A DNA stretch of 64,000 nucleotides from contig JAVHJL010000005.1 in assembly GCA_036971715.1 (NCBI GenBank), positions 2,976,001-3,040,000 on the forward strand, in the 5' to 3' direction. Numbering within the stretch: position 1 is the stretch's first letter; each line of letters starts with the position of its first letter. Made by a program: the position numbers and the translations under genes. The notes beneath the pieces are model-generated. The model was not told the origin of the DNA and did no database searches. It saw only the letters and a list, made by a program, of their open reading frames with translations. This stretch comes from Arthrobotrys musiformis. Its lineage: Eukaryota > Ascomycota > Orbiliomycetes > Orbiliales > Orbiliaceae. Below, in pieces: positions 1 through 11,600 of the stretch.

Positions 1-135
1 AATAAGCAATAACCCTTCTCCCTCTCCCGCTTCGAACTGGGAGTCTTCTTCCCCAGACATTTTTGGGATATTACGGGGAGAACCACCACTGGGGCCGGGA
101 CCAGAAAGGGATCTTGCGATGTCAGGATCGGGCAT
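1..135 (-). CDS. 5' end of an unidentified gene, truncated by the window edge
   Basis: A minus-strand ATG at 135 opens a frame that stays open for 45 codons to the window edge. The peptide is rich in Gly, Ser and Pro, then acidic (a stretch around SGEEDSQFE). I do not recognise it. It would be transcribed divergently from the SUN gene, and the roughly 1.66 kb between them would serve as promoter for both. Only composition and openness support it. It could be chance, or the true start could lie elsewhere. Confidence 0.4.
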   Translation of the reverse strand, partial: MPDPDIARSLSGPGPSGGSPRNIPKMSGEEDSQFEAGEGEGLLLI

Positions 136-1388
136 GACGGGCGAGTCTTTTTTAATTTTTTTTTTTTTTTCTAAAAAAATTTTCTTTACTTTTTTTTTTT
201 GTTGGCGGAAGGTGGTATTTGAGGAAGTTGAAGGGAAGCATCTATTACAGAATATAGAATATATGGCGAAAGAATATATAGTTTCTGCCCGATATGGCAT
301 TAAGTAATTCATGACGAGCAGTTCAAGCACGGTAATGACTTAGGTAAGAGTCCGGATTGGACACAAGTAACAGACAGGGGACAGGGCATAAGGAGTCAGT
401 CAACGTAGCCGATGCAATAATGTCTCGCATTGCAAAACTTCTGTTTTCTGTCAAAACTTCTCGTCTCCTTCTCGCTTCTAAGACACGGGACTCGAGCCAA
501 TAAAAAAATTTCTGAAAAATCTCTGCAAAAATTGTATATAAAAAAATAAAGTAAAAAAAAAAAGAATAAAAAAAAGAGAGAATAAAAAAGATAAAAAGGA
601 TTTTTTTTTAAAAATAAAAAATAAAAAAATAAGGTGAGGAAAGAGGCGTGTGTCTGGATGTTGCAATGGAGTGGGGAGATTTGACGACGACAGATCGCAA
701 TTTCCGCCGGCCTGGCGTGGTTACAATTGGTCGCAATTGGTTGCCAGCCAGCTGCTGCCACGCTGCCACCCAGAGCTTAATTCGTCCCTGACATTAATTA
801 ATAATCCCGTTCAGTCTTCGATCCCCGGTGCCCAGTTCTTCGATGCTGTTGTGATAGTAGGTTAGCCAGTAGTTTGTGTTTGAGGCACAGATCGATACAA
901 ATCGATACAGATCGCGATAGAATAGCGCCTGTTTCAGCAATGCCCATTAGCTCGTTAACAAGTAAGTAATGAGTGAAGGCGATGTGAATGTGATTCAGCA
1001 GAGAGAGAGAGAGAGAAAGGGAGAGAGAGGGAATTGAGTGATGGAAAGAGTGAGAGGGATGAGAGACAGAGGAAACGAAATTGCTTTTGCGAACCACAAT
1101 TTCACCTGTGGAGGAAGACAGAACACCACACACCACTCAAGGCGACAAGACCCCTGTCACAGTCCACCGAGAAATCGAACGGATCCCAGTTCGAAGCAGG
1201 TCGAATCAGGTCAAACCAGGTCAAATCAGAATGCCTATTTTATCTTGCGCTTCTGCCCTTTCTTTCTGTTTCGTTCTTTCCCTTTTTTTCTCCTCTCTCT
1301 CCACCTCCACCTTTTTTTATTATTCACACTCCCTTGTCGTCGTCTGTATGTCGTCGCACATATATCCTTTCTTTAAGTACAAGTAAAT

Positions 1389-1418
1389 AAAAATAAAATA
1401 AAATAAAATAAAATAAAT
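1389..1418. repeat. (TAAAA)n microsatellite
   Basis: Tandem TAAAA units read directly from the sequence upstream of the SUN gene. Confidence 0.85.
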
Positions 1419-1615
1419 ACGAAGTTTGAATTGGAATTTAATTATTCTCGTCGAACTTCACCACACACTCGTTACATTCGATATAATTCGCACCCTGACA
1501 TTCCTTCAGTCCTGCAATCCGAACAATCAATCAATCAATCAATCGATTCAATTCAATTCAATTCAATCGACCGCACGACTTTAATGTTCACCCCGTTCCA
1601 ATAACCCCGACATCC

Positions 1616-1616
<1 letters not shown>

Positions 1617-1650
<34 letters not shown>

Positions 1651-1651
1651 T
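1617..1651. repeat. (ATT)n microsatellite
   Basis: About eleven ATT units in the SUN gene 5' region, preceded at 1526-1567 by short runs of AATC and AATTC units. Confidence 0.9.
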
Positions 1652-1799
1652 GGCATCCCTTCCGGCTGTCTGTCTGTTACTCGATCCGAACATTCTCTCT
1701 GAATCGAACGATCGAAACCGAGACAGAGACAGAGAGAGAACATCCTTTCCGTCACCAACCATCAACAACCTATAAATAATAATCTTAATAAATCATAAA

Positions 1800-3618
1800 A
1801 TGCGTCTTCTCGAAGCGTCAACGCTCGTTAAGGGCAGTTTGCTCACTGCCGTTGTTCTCCCTTCCGTCGTCTTGGGTTCAGAAGTCTCCCTATCCGAATC
1901 GCAAGCCGCTCCCCTTCTCCGTCGACATACCCACCATCATCACAGGAAACATGTCTCTCCAAGGACCAAAAATGTCGAACCTGTCGCTGCCCCCGTCCAG
2001 AAAAGGAGTGGCCAATCCTGCAAGTTTCCCGACAAGAATAAGATGGTCGCTGTCGCTTCGAGCCAGATGAATGGTGGATGGGCGCTTCCTCCCGATCAGC
2101 CATGCCAGCCCGGCATGTATTGCCCTTATGCTTGCCCTCCCGGTTATCTCATGGGACAGTGGGATCCCGATGCTGTCACATACACCTATCCTCAGTCTAT
2201 GGTTTGTACATATCCATCCCTTATTCAATCCAATTGTGACAATCCAATTGCGATAGCCCTTGCTGACTAAAATCTGTCATTTTTTTCTGTAGAACGGTGG
2301 CCTTCTCTGCGACAACGATGGCGAAGTCTCTATTCCTTTCCCTGAGAAGGAGTTCTGCTACCCCGGCGCTGGTACTTTCCTCGCGAACAACCTCCTTTCC
2401 GAACCTGTCGCCATCTGCCAGACCGTTCTTCCGGGTCGCGAAGACATGTTGATTCCGACTCTCGTCCAATCCAATGGATTCGCTACCCTCGCCGTTCCCG
2501 GTCCCGAGTACTGGTGCGCCACTGCTGCACAGTAAGTACCACTCCCAAATATAAATTTGTGTGTCGTGAAGTTGTATGGTAAAACACGAGGTGAGGTGGT
2601 TGTCAAGGGCGCTTGCTAACGATTGGTCGCGTGCGCACCCAGTTACTATATTAATCCTCCAGGCGTTTCCGTGGAAGAGGGCTGCATCTGGGGATCGACC
2701 GCCCATCCGCGTGGCAACTGGGCCCCTTACGTCGCCGGTGCCAATATTGACGACAACGGCAACACGTTCACCAAGATTGGTTGGAACCCCATCTACCTGG
2801 AGCCCACCACTCCGTTCAGGGACGAGCGCCCGGACTGGGGCCTCAAGATCATCTGCGCGGAAGGCGGGCAGTGCAACGGTCTCCCTTGCATGATCGATCC
2901 CGCGATCGATGATGTCAACGGCGTCAACGGCGACGGCGGTTCGTCCACGAACGGTGCCGGTGGTGCCAACTTCTGTGTCGTCACCGCGCCCAAGGGAAGC
3001 AAGGCCATCCTCGTAACCTTCCCGGCCGGGAAGGGCGATGATGATTCCGCCGCCGTCCCCGTCGGCGAGGTCGACATCACAACCTCCGACCCGGGAACGA
3101 CTACCCCGGACCCGACCACCACCACCAGCGAGGAAGGAACCACCACCACCAGCGAGGAGCTCACTACCACCGACGAACCCCCAACCACCACCACTTCCGA
3201 GGAACCCACTTCCACCTCCACCCCCCCTACCTCTACCTCCACCTCTTCCACCGAATCGTCGACTTCGATACCCACGACCACCAGCGAATCTTCCACCTCG
3301 ATCAGCGAATCTTCGACTGAAGCCTCCACAAGCACCAGCGTTGAGTCTTCAACATCGACAACCAGCGTCGTCCTTAGCTATGTTGCTCATGCTTATAATA
3401 CGACATCCAGCAAGCCATACACCCCGACACTGACTCCCATCAACCAGGGTGTGGTCAACGCTACTGCCGACGCCTCGTTGTTCACCAACGGTGCCTCCTC
3501 GACCGATGTGGCCCAGCCTTCGCCGAGCCAGACCAAGGAGGGTGCTGCTTCTGCCGTGGCCCCGAGCATCTTTGCTCTCGCAGTGGTCGCCATCGCCCAT
3601 GCAGTCTTCGCCTTGTAG
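1800..3618 (+). CDS. SUN-family cell-wall protein with GPI tail
   Basis: Exons 1800-2201, 2293-2531 and 2643-3618 give 538 residues. SUN proteins (yeast Uth1/Sim1/Sun4, group II YMR244W/Adg3) act at the cell wall in septation and glucan remodelling. Residues 1-26 look like a signal peptide. A His-rich patch (HTHHHHRKH) follows, then a KR Kex2-type site. The Cys-rich SUN domain spans about 72-342, with the hallmark CPYACPPG and MGQW. A Ser/Thr/Pro-rich linker covers about 355-460. The hydrophobic C-terminus after a small-residue region fits a GPI signal, which suggests a group II, wall- or membrane-attached form. Both introns have GT-AG ends, and their removal joins the Cys-rich domain in frame. 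The GPI transamidase that would process it is also in this window at 38298. Family assignment is firm; catalytic activity of the family is debated. Confidence 0.93.
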
Positions 3619-4714
3619 ATAATCCCTCCGGAAATCCAATATACTACATTTTGTTTTCGTCATGTTTGTGTGGCAGTGTTTACCTCCTCTCCTTTGAAAG
3701 GAAACCTGTCACCATTTTGTTTGGATACTGGGGGGAGTCTTTCGGAGTTCTGCTGATTTTTATTGTCATTCTCGTCTCGGTCTTTTTTGGAAAACTTTCT
3801 CTACGACAAGGTCAGGGTCAGGTCTGGTGCGTCTCGACTACAAGGTTATTTTCCTGCGCGTCAGGAACTGGGTTTTTTATATAAACGCCAAGGAACCGAC
3901 CCGGATCTTCTTCTTTTTTACTTCTACTACACATATACTTTTTACTTCTCTTCTCAAAAAACCTTTTTTATTCTCATGTCAATGTTGTTTAACTAACCTA
4001 CTTTGATATTATTATATCCTAACGACAATAACAAATGTTTAATCCTGGACGGCCCTTGTTTTTTTTCTTTTTTTTTTTCTCTTTATTACTTACTCCCTTT
4101 TTTATTCGCCCAGAAAATTATAACAGGCGTCAATAACCAAGTTGTCGAAGCACAACCTCGTAGCTCCTCATTGTGCTACGGTCTTTTACTCTTCTCTCCC
4201 ACCCTGTCAACTTCATTTCCTGTAATCCCAGGAACCTAGGTACTTACCTACCTAAATTCTTAGCGGTTGCGCAACAGTAATGTGAGAGGTCTTATACTTA
4301 AGTACTTACATACTCAACGGGGCGCAGCTTGATGTGTTATGACACGAGTATCCTCTAATCTATCACACCCACATAAACCCTCCCCCAATTCTCCATTCCT
4401 TTCGTGATCCCCTTTTTTTTATTATCAACTGTTTCGCTCCTTTATTTCCTTTGTGTGACTTTTTTTTTATTATTTTATTTGCTTTGTTGTTCGATACTAT
4501 TCGATTCTACGAGATACCATTTTGTCTTTTTTGATTTTGACCTTTGAAATGCAAATTCTGTTTCTTCTTGTTCTCACCTTTTCCAGGTCGCATTGTTATC
4601 GATCGATCGTATCATTCGACGGGATTCGAAAAAGGGAAAAACTTTTTATAGTTCTTTTTAGGTGTATATTTTGGAGGGGGGGGATTGTACAATATGAGAG
4701 ACATGTACACTATC

Positions 4715-4787
<73 letters not shown>

Positions 4788-5046
4788 CCTTCTATATGCC
4801 CCCCACTTGGCCCCATAGGACGGACCGTCTCAGACACATGCCAGGGCACAAGGACACGACCAACGGACAGGCGGGAAAGCCGCCGCTCGTTAGCCGAGCA
4901 GTCCTTTCCAACCAGTTTTTCCAACGTCTCAATCTTTCGTACTTGATCCTTAATTCTTGGTCCTCGAACTTGGCCATTTGCAGGGGTCGATACGATACAA
5001 TATAATATATCAGCATCGCCAATTCCACACAATCAAGCACAGGACA
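3619..5046. other. intergenic region with microsatellite
   Basis: T-rich 3' flank of the SUN gene followed by the promoter of Tam41. It contains long T runs (4058-4082 and 4459-4470) and the ATCT repeat. Open frames here are low-complexity or encode the repeat itself. No gene is supported. Confidence 0.6.
4715..4787. repeat. (ATCT)n microsatellite, about 18 units
   Basis: An uninterrupted ATCT tract of 73 bp lies about 260 bp upstream of the Tam41 start. In one frame it reads as a repeating Leu-Ser-Ile-Tyr peptide, which is not a gene. Confidence 0.95.
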
Positions 5047-6512
5047 ATGGCATTGGGACCATCGGCCGCCCGGCCCACGGCACGGCTGCTCGCTGCTTCG
5101 GTGCTGCGGTACGGTCTTCTCGTCCCGGCTCCCGGCTGTCTCGCATTCAACAAGTCTTCATCTTCTTCATCTTCTTCATCTTCTTCGTCGCGAACCCACC
5201 GTCGAACATTCACCTCAACCCCGACCCACCTCCAAGAAAAACCGCCCACCGACACAACCGACAAATCCCCATTCACCTACGAAACCCAAGAACCCGTCTA
5301 CGACTCCACAAAATATGACTACCACACCCTCCCCCAAACCTTCGGCGCCAACCAGTACATGCACATCAACGAAGACCTCCGCCAATCGCTCCGTCATCTG
5401 CTCTGGGAATTCAAAGCCCCCATACGATATGCATTCGCCTACGGATCCGGTGTATTCTCGCAGGGCACCTCGTCGGCAAAGGATAAACCCATGATCGATC
5501 TGATCTTTGGAGTAACCTACACGCAGCACTGGCACAGTCTGAATTTGACGGAACATAGGGACCATTACAGTTTTCTAGGGAGATTGGGCAGCGGAGTTGT
5601 TGCGAAGGTGCAGGATGGGTTCGGGGCGGGCGTTTATTTCAATACCTACGTCGAGGTCAACGGGATGATGATTAAATACGGCGTCGTGAATTTGGATACC
5701 TTCTGCAAAGACCTGGCGGACTGGGAGACCCTCTATCTCGCCGGACGGATGCACAAGCCGGTAGGCCCTCCTCTATTTCTATCCAAAGGTCGAGTTTATA
5801 CTAAATGAGAAGGGAAAAGGTCAAAATCCTGCGCGACGACGCCCGGGTCCGTCTGGCAAACCAAGCCAACCTCCTCTCCGCCCTCCGAGTCGCCCTCCTC
5901 CTCCTCCCCGAACAGTTCACCGAACAACAACTCTACCACGCCATCGCCGGCATCTCCTACCTCGGCGACCCCCGCATGAACCTACCCACCGAAAACCCGC
6001 ACAAAGTCGCCAACATCGTCTCCAACCAGCTGCCGAACTTTCGAAGGCTCTACTCGCCGCTGGTGGATACGCTGCCCAATCTGGTGTTCAAGAACGATCC
6101 GAATACAAATGCGCCCAAGGATACGATATTACTGCAGGATATGGATGTAGTCAGGCGGGGGAACATGGTTAGGCGGTTACCCAAGGCGTTCAGGAAGCGG
6201 TTATACTTCCAATACCAGCGGAAATGGCAGATCCCACAGTTAGAATACGAGAAGCTGGTGGGAACATCCGAAGAACAGGAGATGATGGAGGGCAGACAGG
6301 GCGGGGAGTTCGAGCAGAGGATAGCGGCGGATATGGCGAATATCAGAAAGGAGGTCAGCCATGTCATCAAGGGAACGATAAACTGGCCGAGTACGAGTCA
6401 GAGCTTTAAGGGGTTTTTCACAACGGGGTTCGTGAAGACGTGGAGGTATCTGGGGGAAAAGATTAAGAAGTGGAGGACGGCGAAGAAGAGTCCCGAGGCT
6501 GGGAAGTCATAG
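5047..6512 (+). CDS. TAM41: mitochondrial CDP-diacylglycerol synthase Tam41
   Basis: Exons 5047-5760 and 5820-6512 give 468 residues. The enzyme makes CDP-diacylglycerol from phosphatidate and CTP on the matrix side of the inner membrane, for cardiolipin synthesis. The start at 5047 (context ACAATGG) is chosen over an in-frame ATG at 4957 because it gives an Ala/Arg-rich presequence. A poly-Ser tract follows near residue 40. The nucleotidyltransferase core starts near residue 122 with YAFAYGSGVF and a following acidic IDL. The conserved GLP-free block FGAGVYFN and the YGVVNL segment lie just before the intron. The 59-nt intron has GTAGGC and AAAAG ends and restores HKPV-KILRDD. Retaining the intron would end the protein at 5808. 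The C-terminal Lys-rich tail is normal for the family. Confidence 0.95.
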
Positions 6513-6781
6513 AATTGTTTTTTTCTTTTGGTGTTTATTTGTAGACCACATTTTTTTTTGGACGTTTGTAGTATAAGCGTAAACCAGTTGGTATATTAGT
6601 AGATGGCATATGTATCCTGTAAGATTTTGATGTTTTACTCGGGTATGAAGTTTGGATTGATTAGATGGGGATATCGTAACGCGTGCATGCATATAATATA
6701 AACCGTATTCGCAAGAAAAGGCAACAGGTCCGGGCTTCGAGGCTAAAGCAAGAGAATGAAAAGAAAGAGGAAAAAAAGGCT

Positions 6782-7799
6782 TCAATCCTTGGGTACTTGC
6801 TTCAACGCCGCAAACCGCCTCAGCAAGTCCTGATCGACTTCAGATCCGGCCGGTTTTCTAGGTGCCGGGGCGGCAGCAACCTTCCTCTGCGGCGTCTTGG
6901 GAGGAGCAGCAGCAGCAGCAGCAGCAGACGTGGATGTGGAAGCAGCAGGCGAAGATTTCGGCTCCGTCCTATCGGGCAACTTGACCTGCGGCCTCACGTT
7001 CTCCGTCGTCGGACTGGCGGGAGCGATAGCAATGGGTGATTTGGGGCCTAGATTGATCTTCCTGGGCGGTGTGGCCGCGTGTGATAATTCCTCCTCCACC
7101 ACCAACGGCTCCTCCAATAACGCCCCGGAGCCCGGTTGATCATCATCATCATCTTCCTCTTCAACCACCGGTTCTTCTTCCTCTTCATTCCCAAGCGGGT
7201 AATGCACATGATATGCCTTCGCGATCTCCTGCATATACAACTCGACCAGGTCAGGACTGGGCGGCTCAACCCTCAACTTCTTGGTAACCCTCTCGGCAAC
7301 CTTCCCCTCGGCGTTCTCCATAGCACTCTGCGCATAAATCTTGCCATACTTCTCCATCAACAGACCCCTGACGGTCTGCAACTCCTTAACATCCGTCCTG
7401 GGGGCCGCATAAATCACACTCTGAATGGCCTCTTCCAAGCCCGGATCGACCTCCTTCGCCTCCATGAGGCCTATCCTGGCTAACAATAATTCGCAGTACA
7501 GCTCCAACACCTCGAGTAGTTCGACATTAATGTCCTCGCGGATGATATTCTCGACACGGATGCGGGCGGACTCGATCCTGCCGGCCTCGATGATGCCGGC
7601 GAGGGCGCGGCGGTTTATTTTTGCTATTGCGGTTTCTTTTTGCTGGACCATGCGGAGGCGGGAGATGCAGAGTTTCAGGGCGACCTTTAGTTTTGACTGT
7701 TTTTCACCTCTATTAATATTTTATCTTATATGAATAATTAGGGAATATTGTGGGAGTGGGGGTGGGGGGATGTACGAGGAGGGGTGAGGGCGGGGCCAT
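6782..7799 (-). CDS. IST1: IST1-family ESCRT-III regulator
   Basis: Minus-strand exons 7799-7776 and 7696-6782 give 312 residues. IST1 binds Did2/CHMP1 and Vps4 and modulates ESCRT-III disassembly at endosomes. The IST1 helical domain covers about residues 9-180, with the signature CISRLRMVQQK and later GLEEAIQSV and YGKIYAQ. The 24-nt first exon (MAPPSPLL) and the 79-nt intron are inferred. They give the usual short N-terminus ending in SKLKVALKL, and the longer open frame alone would lack it. The C-terminal half is acidic (a Glu run, then a run of Asp), then Pro- and Ala-rich, with terminal LLRRFAALK resembling a MIM-type motif. The first exon lies inside an upstream in-frame reading frame, so the true N-terminus is uncertain. 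Confidence 0.9.
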
Positions 7800-8221
7800 G
7801 ATTGGTATAGTTGAGCGGAAGAGCAGGAGGAGAGTCGGGAATAGGACCAGAGCGGCGACGGCGAGCTGGTAGGACTGGTTATTCTGCAGTTGGAGAGCGA
7901 AGTCTTTGGCTGTTTTGGTTATGATTACTTTTATACAAATACAGCGAGGGTTAGTATTCTATCCTATCGTGGTGGTTATGTATAAGTATATAATAGGAAG
8001 GGTGATGTACGAAGGGTGTTGGTGTGGTTGTAGTTGTAGCTGTCGAGGTAAGCGGCCAAACGGTGCAGCGTCCAGTTGGTAATCTGCTGCGTAACCTGCT
8101 GCGTAATAACTGCAGTCGGCTGGGCCGTTGGCTGCTGCTGGGCGGCGGGAGCCTGGACGGCGGGCGGGTCGATGTCCTCCCAGACCAGGTCGTCCGTGCT
8201 GAGGTCCGCGTGCTGCGACAT
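7713..8221 (-). CDS. small putative membrane protein overlapping IST1 exon 1
   Basis: I do not recognise this protein. Minus-strand exons 8221-8011 and 7927-7713 give 141 residues, ending at a TAA inside the IST1 intron. The N-terminus is acidic (LVWEDIDPP), then Gln/Ala/Pro-rich. A hydrophobic stretch (LAVAALVLFPTLLLLF) near residues 97-112 could be a membrane anchor. The intron has a GTACAT donor, a TACTAAC branch-like site and an AAAAG acceptor. Exon 2 runs without a stop through the IST1 ATG at 7799 in the same frame. If the IST1 intron is removed, the two proteins are fused. It could therefore be a separate gene, an alternative product, or the true 5' part of IST1. The start at 8221 is chosen over 8335 because the latter adds a low-complexity Ser/Ile leader. 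Confidence 0.5.
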
Positions 8222-8680
8222 CGTCCTCTCTTTTACTCTGATCTGGATCCTACTTTCGAATGGGATTGATATTGATATTGATCCTGATGAAGATAACGCG
8301 TGGACGGTGACGGTGTGTTGATGCTTAGTCATCACACCGTCCTACCTCTTTACTATACATAGATATTATATCTAGTATCAAGTGGTGAATTATTGTATAG
8401 TGTCATTGGCGGGTTAATGTGATTGATACTGGATCAAAGCCCAGGCGGACTGTCCCCGGGCCGGTTAACTTCAAAATGTGAATGCAATGTGAATGCAATG
8501 CAATGCGATCGTTCAAATGGGAAGCTAAGAAAACAGACAGGACGAAAAACCCTCGCAATCCCTCTTCTTCTTCTTCCTCCCTTCCATTCCTTCCCTCTTC
8601 CCCTTCGGCAGAGTATACAAACAGGGGTAACGATTATGTGCATGGCGGTCCTGCATTTCTGACCGGGAGACCATGCGCCA
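8222..8680. other. divergent promoter region
   Basis: 459 bp between the minus-strand small membrane protein/IST1 unit and the plus-strand transporter-like gene. Short CT-rich and ATGCA-type repeats are visible near 8480-8510 and 8560-8600. No coding signal is supported. Confidence 0.5.
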
Positions 8681-11600
8681 ATGACGACAACATCAATGGC
8701 CAATACCAATATCAATACCACCAACCAAAGCGACAATCCCGACGACGGCGACGCCAAACCGCCAAAAAAGCCGGCTCCGAAAACATGGACGACCACCCAA
8801 ACCGACAAGGCCAAAGCCTGGTTCCAGCAATTGAAGTCCGACCTCGAGAAAGGTTGTATCGTCTTATCTTTATCTCAGTGCGCAATATGCACGATGACAC
8901 AGACGGCAACTCGAAGCTAACCGCGGTTGCAAAATGCAACAATAGACCATCTGTGGCAACATATTTTCAAATGCTCCATTGCGACTGAGTGCGCCTGTAG
9001 GCCCCCCTCTATCCCCTCATATAATAGTATCAAATATGCTTCATATTCTAACATTCTATAGTGATAATATGTCTGGTGAGTGTATATTCTATATGAATAT
9101 TTATTATAAATATTGAGAATGGGCGTTAATCTGCCACAGATCCCGGCCATAGCGATGGAATACGGCCCCGCCGTCTACCTGGGCGCCATTGCATCTGTGT
9201 ACGTCTCCCTCCTCTCATATATTAAATACAAGGTATTAATCTTGTCTAGCTTCGGCCACCCGGGGAGGAACTTCGGGGCGATGCTGGAAACCCTCGTCTT
9301 CGCCATGCTCGGCGCCCTCATCGGGACTGGATGGTATATCTCCCTCTACTTCAATATATACCTATATATATTAAGTTAAAATTACTAATGCCGAAGAAAG
9401 GGTCACCTTCGGATCCTACATCTCCGATCTAATCTACGAAAACAACCCGGAGAACGCACACGCCTTCCGCGCCGTCATCCTCGTCATCTCGCTGCTGGTG
9501 CACGGCTACCTCCGCAGTAAAATCCCAAAGATCTTTGTTGGCGTGCTCCTATTCCTGTTTACCGTTATTATCCAGATGGTCAGTCCTTCAATTTATAAAT
9601 ATTTCTGCTTTCGGTGGGATATAACTAACGGGACTACGAGCAGACGACCCCGATCTTCCAATTCAGCTCCAAGGTCGCAACCGCATTTCTATACCCCTTC
9701 CTCACGGGGATATTAATCTGCCTGGTCGTGAATATCCTGGTATTCCCGGAATTCAGTTCCGGAAAAGTGGCCGTTGTCACCGTGAAGGGGCTGGAACTTA
9801 CGCTGGACACGCTCAAAGACGCCGCTGACTTTTTCGTCTCCCCGACGGATGAGGACCAAAATACCAGTAAACGGAAGGAGTCAGATACAACTATCACAGG
9901 CTCCTCGAATGGTAAACCCACAAATAAACCCGAGAATTCCAAAAACAAAGATAAAGATAATTCCGACGAGGAGAAAGAAGAGGAAGAGGCAGAGGAAGAA
10001 CCGAAAGAAGACCCCCTAAAGAAACTCCTCTCCGCCAAAGCAAAACTACGAAAGGCCGTCGCATCTTCTAAAGCCACTTTGAAGGAAACCTTGTTCGAAA
10101 TAGGATACTCCTGTTTACCCCCCGCCAGACTCCACCCCATCAGCTCGAAGGGACTGGACGCACTTGTCACCTCGACGCTTACACTAATAGGTGCATGCGA
10201 GACAAAACACATCATCTTGGGGGATGACGATGAGGAGAAGAAAGAGGAATCAGTCGACGAAGACGAGAAGAAGGACGACGAAAGCGATAAAGACTCCATG
10301 AAGGAGAAATTGGAGACTATCCGCCCGAAAAGAGAGGCTGAAGTCGCAGACGAAGAGTTTTTGAAGCATCTCATCGAGAGGTATATCTTTATCTATAATA
10401 AATGTGTAAGGTACTGTTTCCCTTCTAACGACTGGTCAATAGAGTCGACGAGCCGTTGGCGGCACTGAGGACTACATTACGACAGAGCATCTACGCTCTG
10501 ATCGCATGCATTGAATTCTCCTGCGTACGTCCCGCCCCCCTTCCACCATCATACCAGATACTAATCCCCCTAAAAGGATGTCCCGATAACGTCCGAAAAT
10601 AAATCCCGAAAACCAAAGGGTATCCTATTAAAGGAAATCGACATCTACGCCAACGCCATCGAATGCGCCCTCGAAGAATTCGATAAGAAAACAAGGGGGG
10701 CGCTGCATAAAGCCGCCGAAGAAGCTAGCGAGGAAGAAGAAGTCGAATTTGACATTCTGCCCCGCGAGGAGATTTTCCTCGTGAGCTCGTTTTTGCTGAA
10801 TTTTAGAATCGCCGCGTAGGTTTCCCCTCCCCCATACTATATCTTACTGAGTATATGGTTCTGATAACGTTGGTAGACAAACTACTCTGGACATGCTAAA
10901 AGAAGGTAGAGATATGGTTGAAGAGTACGATGGCTTGAAAGGGAAGAAGACCTTTCACCTTCCCGACTTCAAGTCGAAGAAGTGGCTGTTCAGCGGTGAT
11001 GCAGAACAGAGTGAGACTCTTGACGCCAATGCCAGAGAAAACGTATCCCGGTATCAAAAGGCCGCCGGGGCCGAGAACTCCGACCAGAAGGCTGCGGCGC
11101 AACAGAAGAAAGAGGATAGCAAGAAGGGATCGTCGAATAAAACTGACAAGAAAACTGAACAAAAGGAAGCCGAGGCAACTGATCTGAAGGGGAAGAAAGT
11201 CGAGAAGAAATCCGGTGGGAAGGAAGAAGATGACGAAGAGCAAATATCGTGGCCCACACGTCTACGATATGCCCTGGCCGACGTTGTAGATTGGGTCATC
11301 ATGAGCCCTCATTTCCATTACGCTCTCAAGCTCACCATCGGTGCCATGCTCCTCGGCTGGCCCGCTTTTGTCCCCAGGTTCTCAATGTTCTTCTATAACT
11401 ACCGCGGGTGTAAGTTCCCATAACCTCAACTCTATGCTGAAAGTATACTAACTGAAAGTGACATGCAGTATGGGTGATAATTATTTATATACTCGTCTTC
11501 GAGAACTCTGTGGGCACATCGGTCCAGATCTTTGCCTACCGAACCGTCGGCACCATCCTCGGCTCCCTCTGGGGCTACGCCGCCTGGAGCGCAGGAAAGG

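Larger units (their letters stand above)
136..1799. other. intergenic low-complexity promoter region
   Basis: No gene is supported here. The stretch holds poly-T and poly-A runs around 150-200 and 540-630, a GA-rich run near 1000-1030, pyrimidine-rich tracts near 1250-1320 and several short tandem repeats. It is likely the 5' region and promoter of the SUN gene, with long CT-rich leaders typical of strongly expressed fungal wall genes. Short open frames here encode only low-complexity Ser/Phe/Leu-rich peptides. Confidence 0.6.

Noticed and set aside
4522..5005. Frames reading through the ATCT repeat
   Set aside because: They are Ser/Ile/Tyr periodic peptides from a microsatellite.
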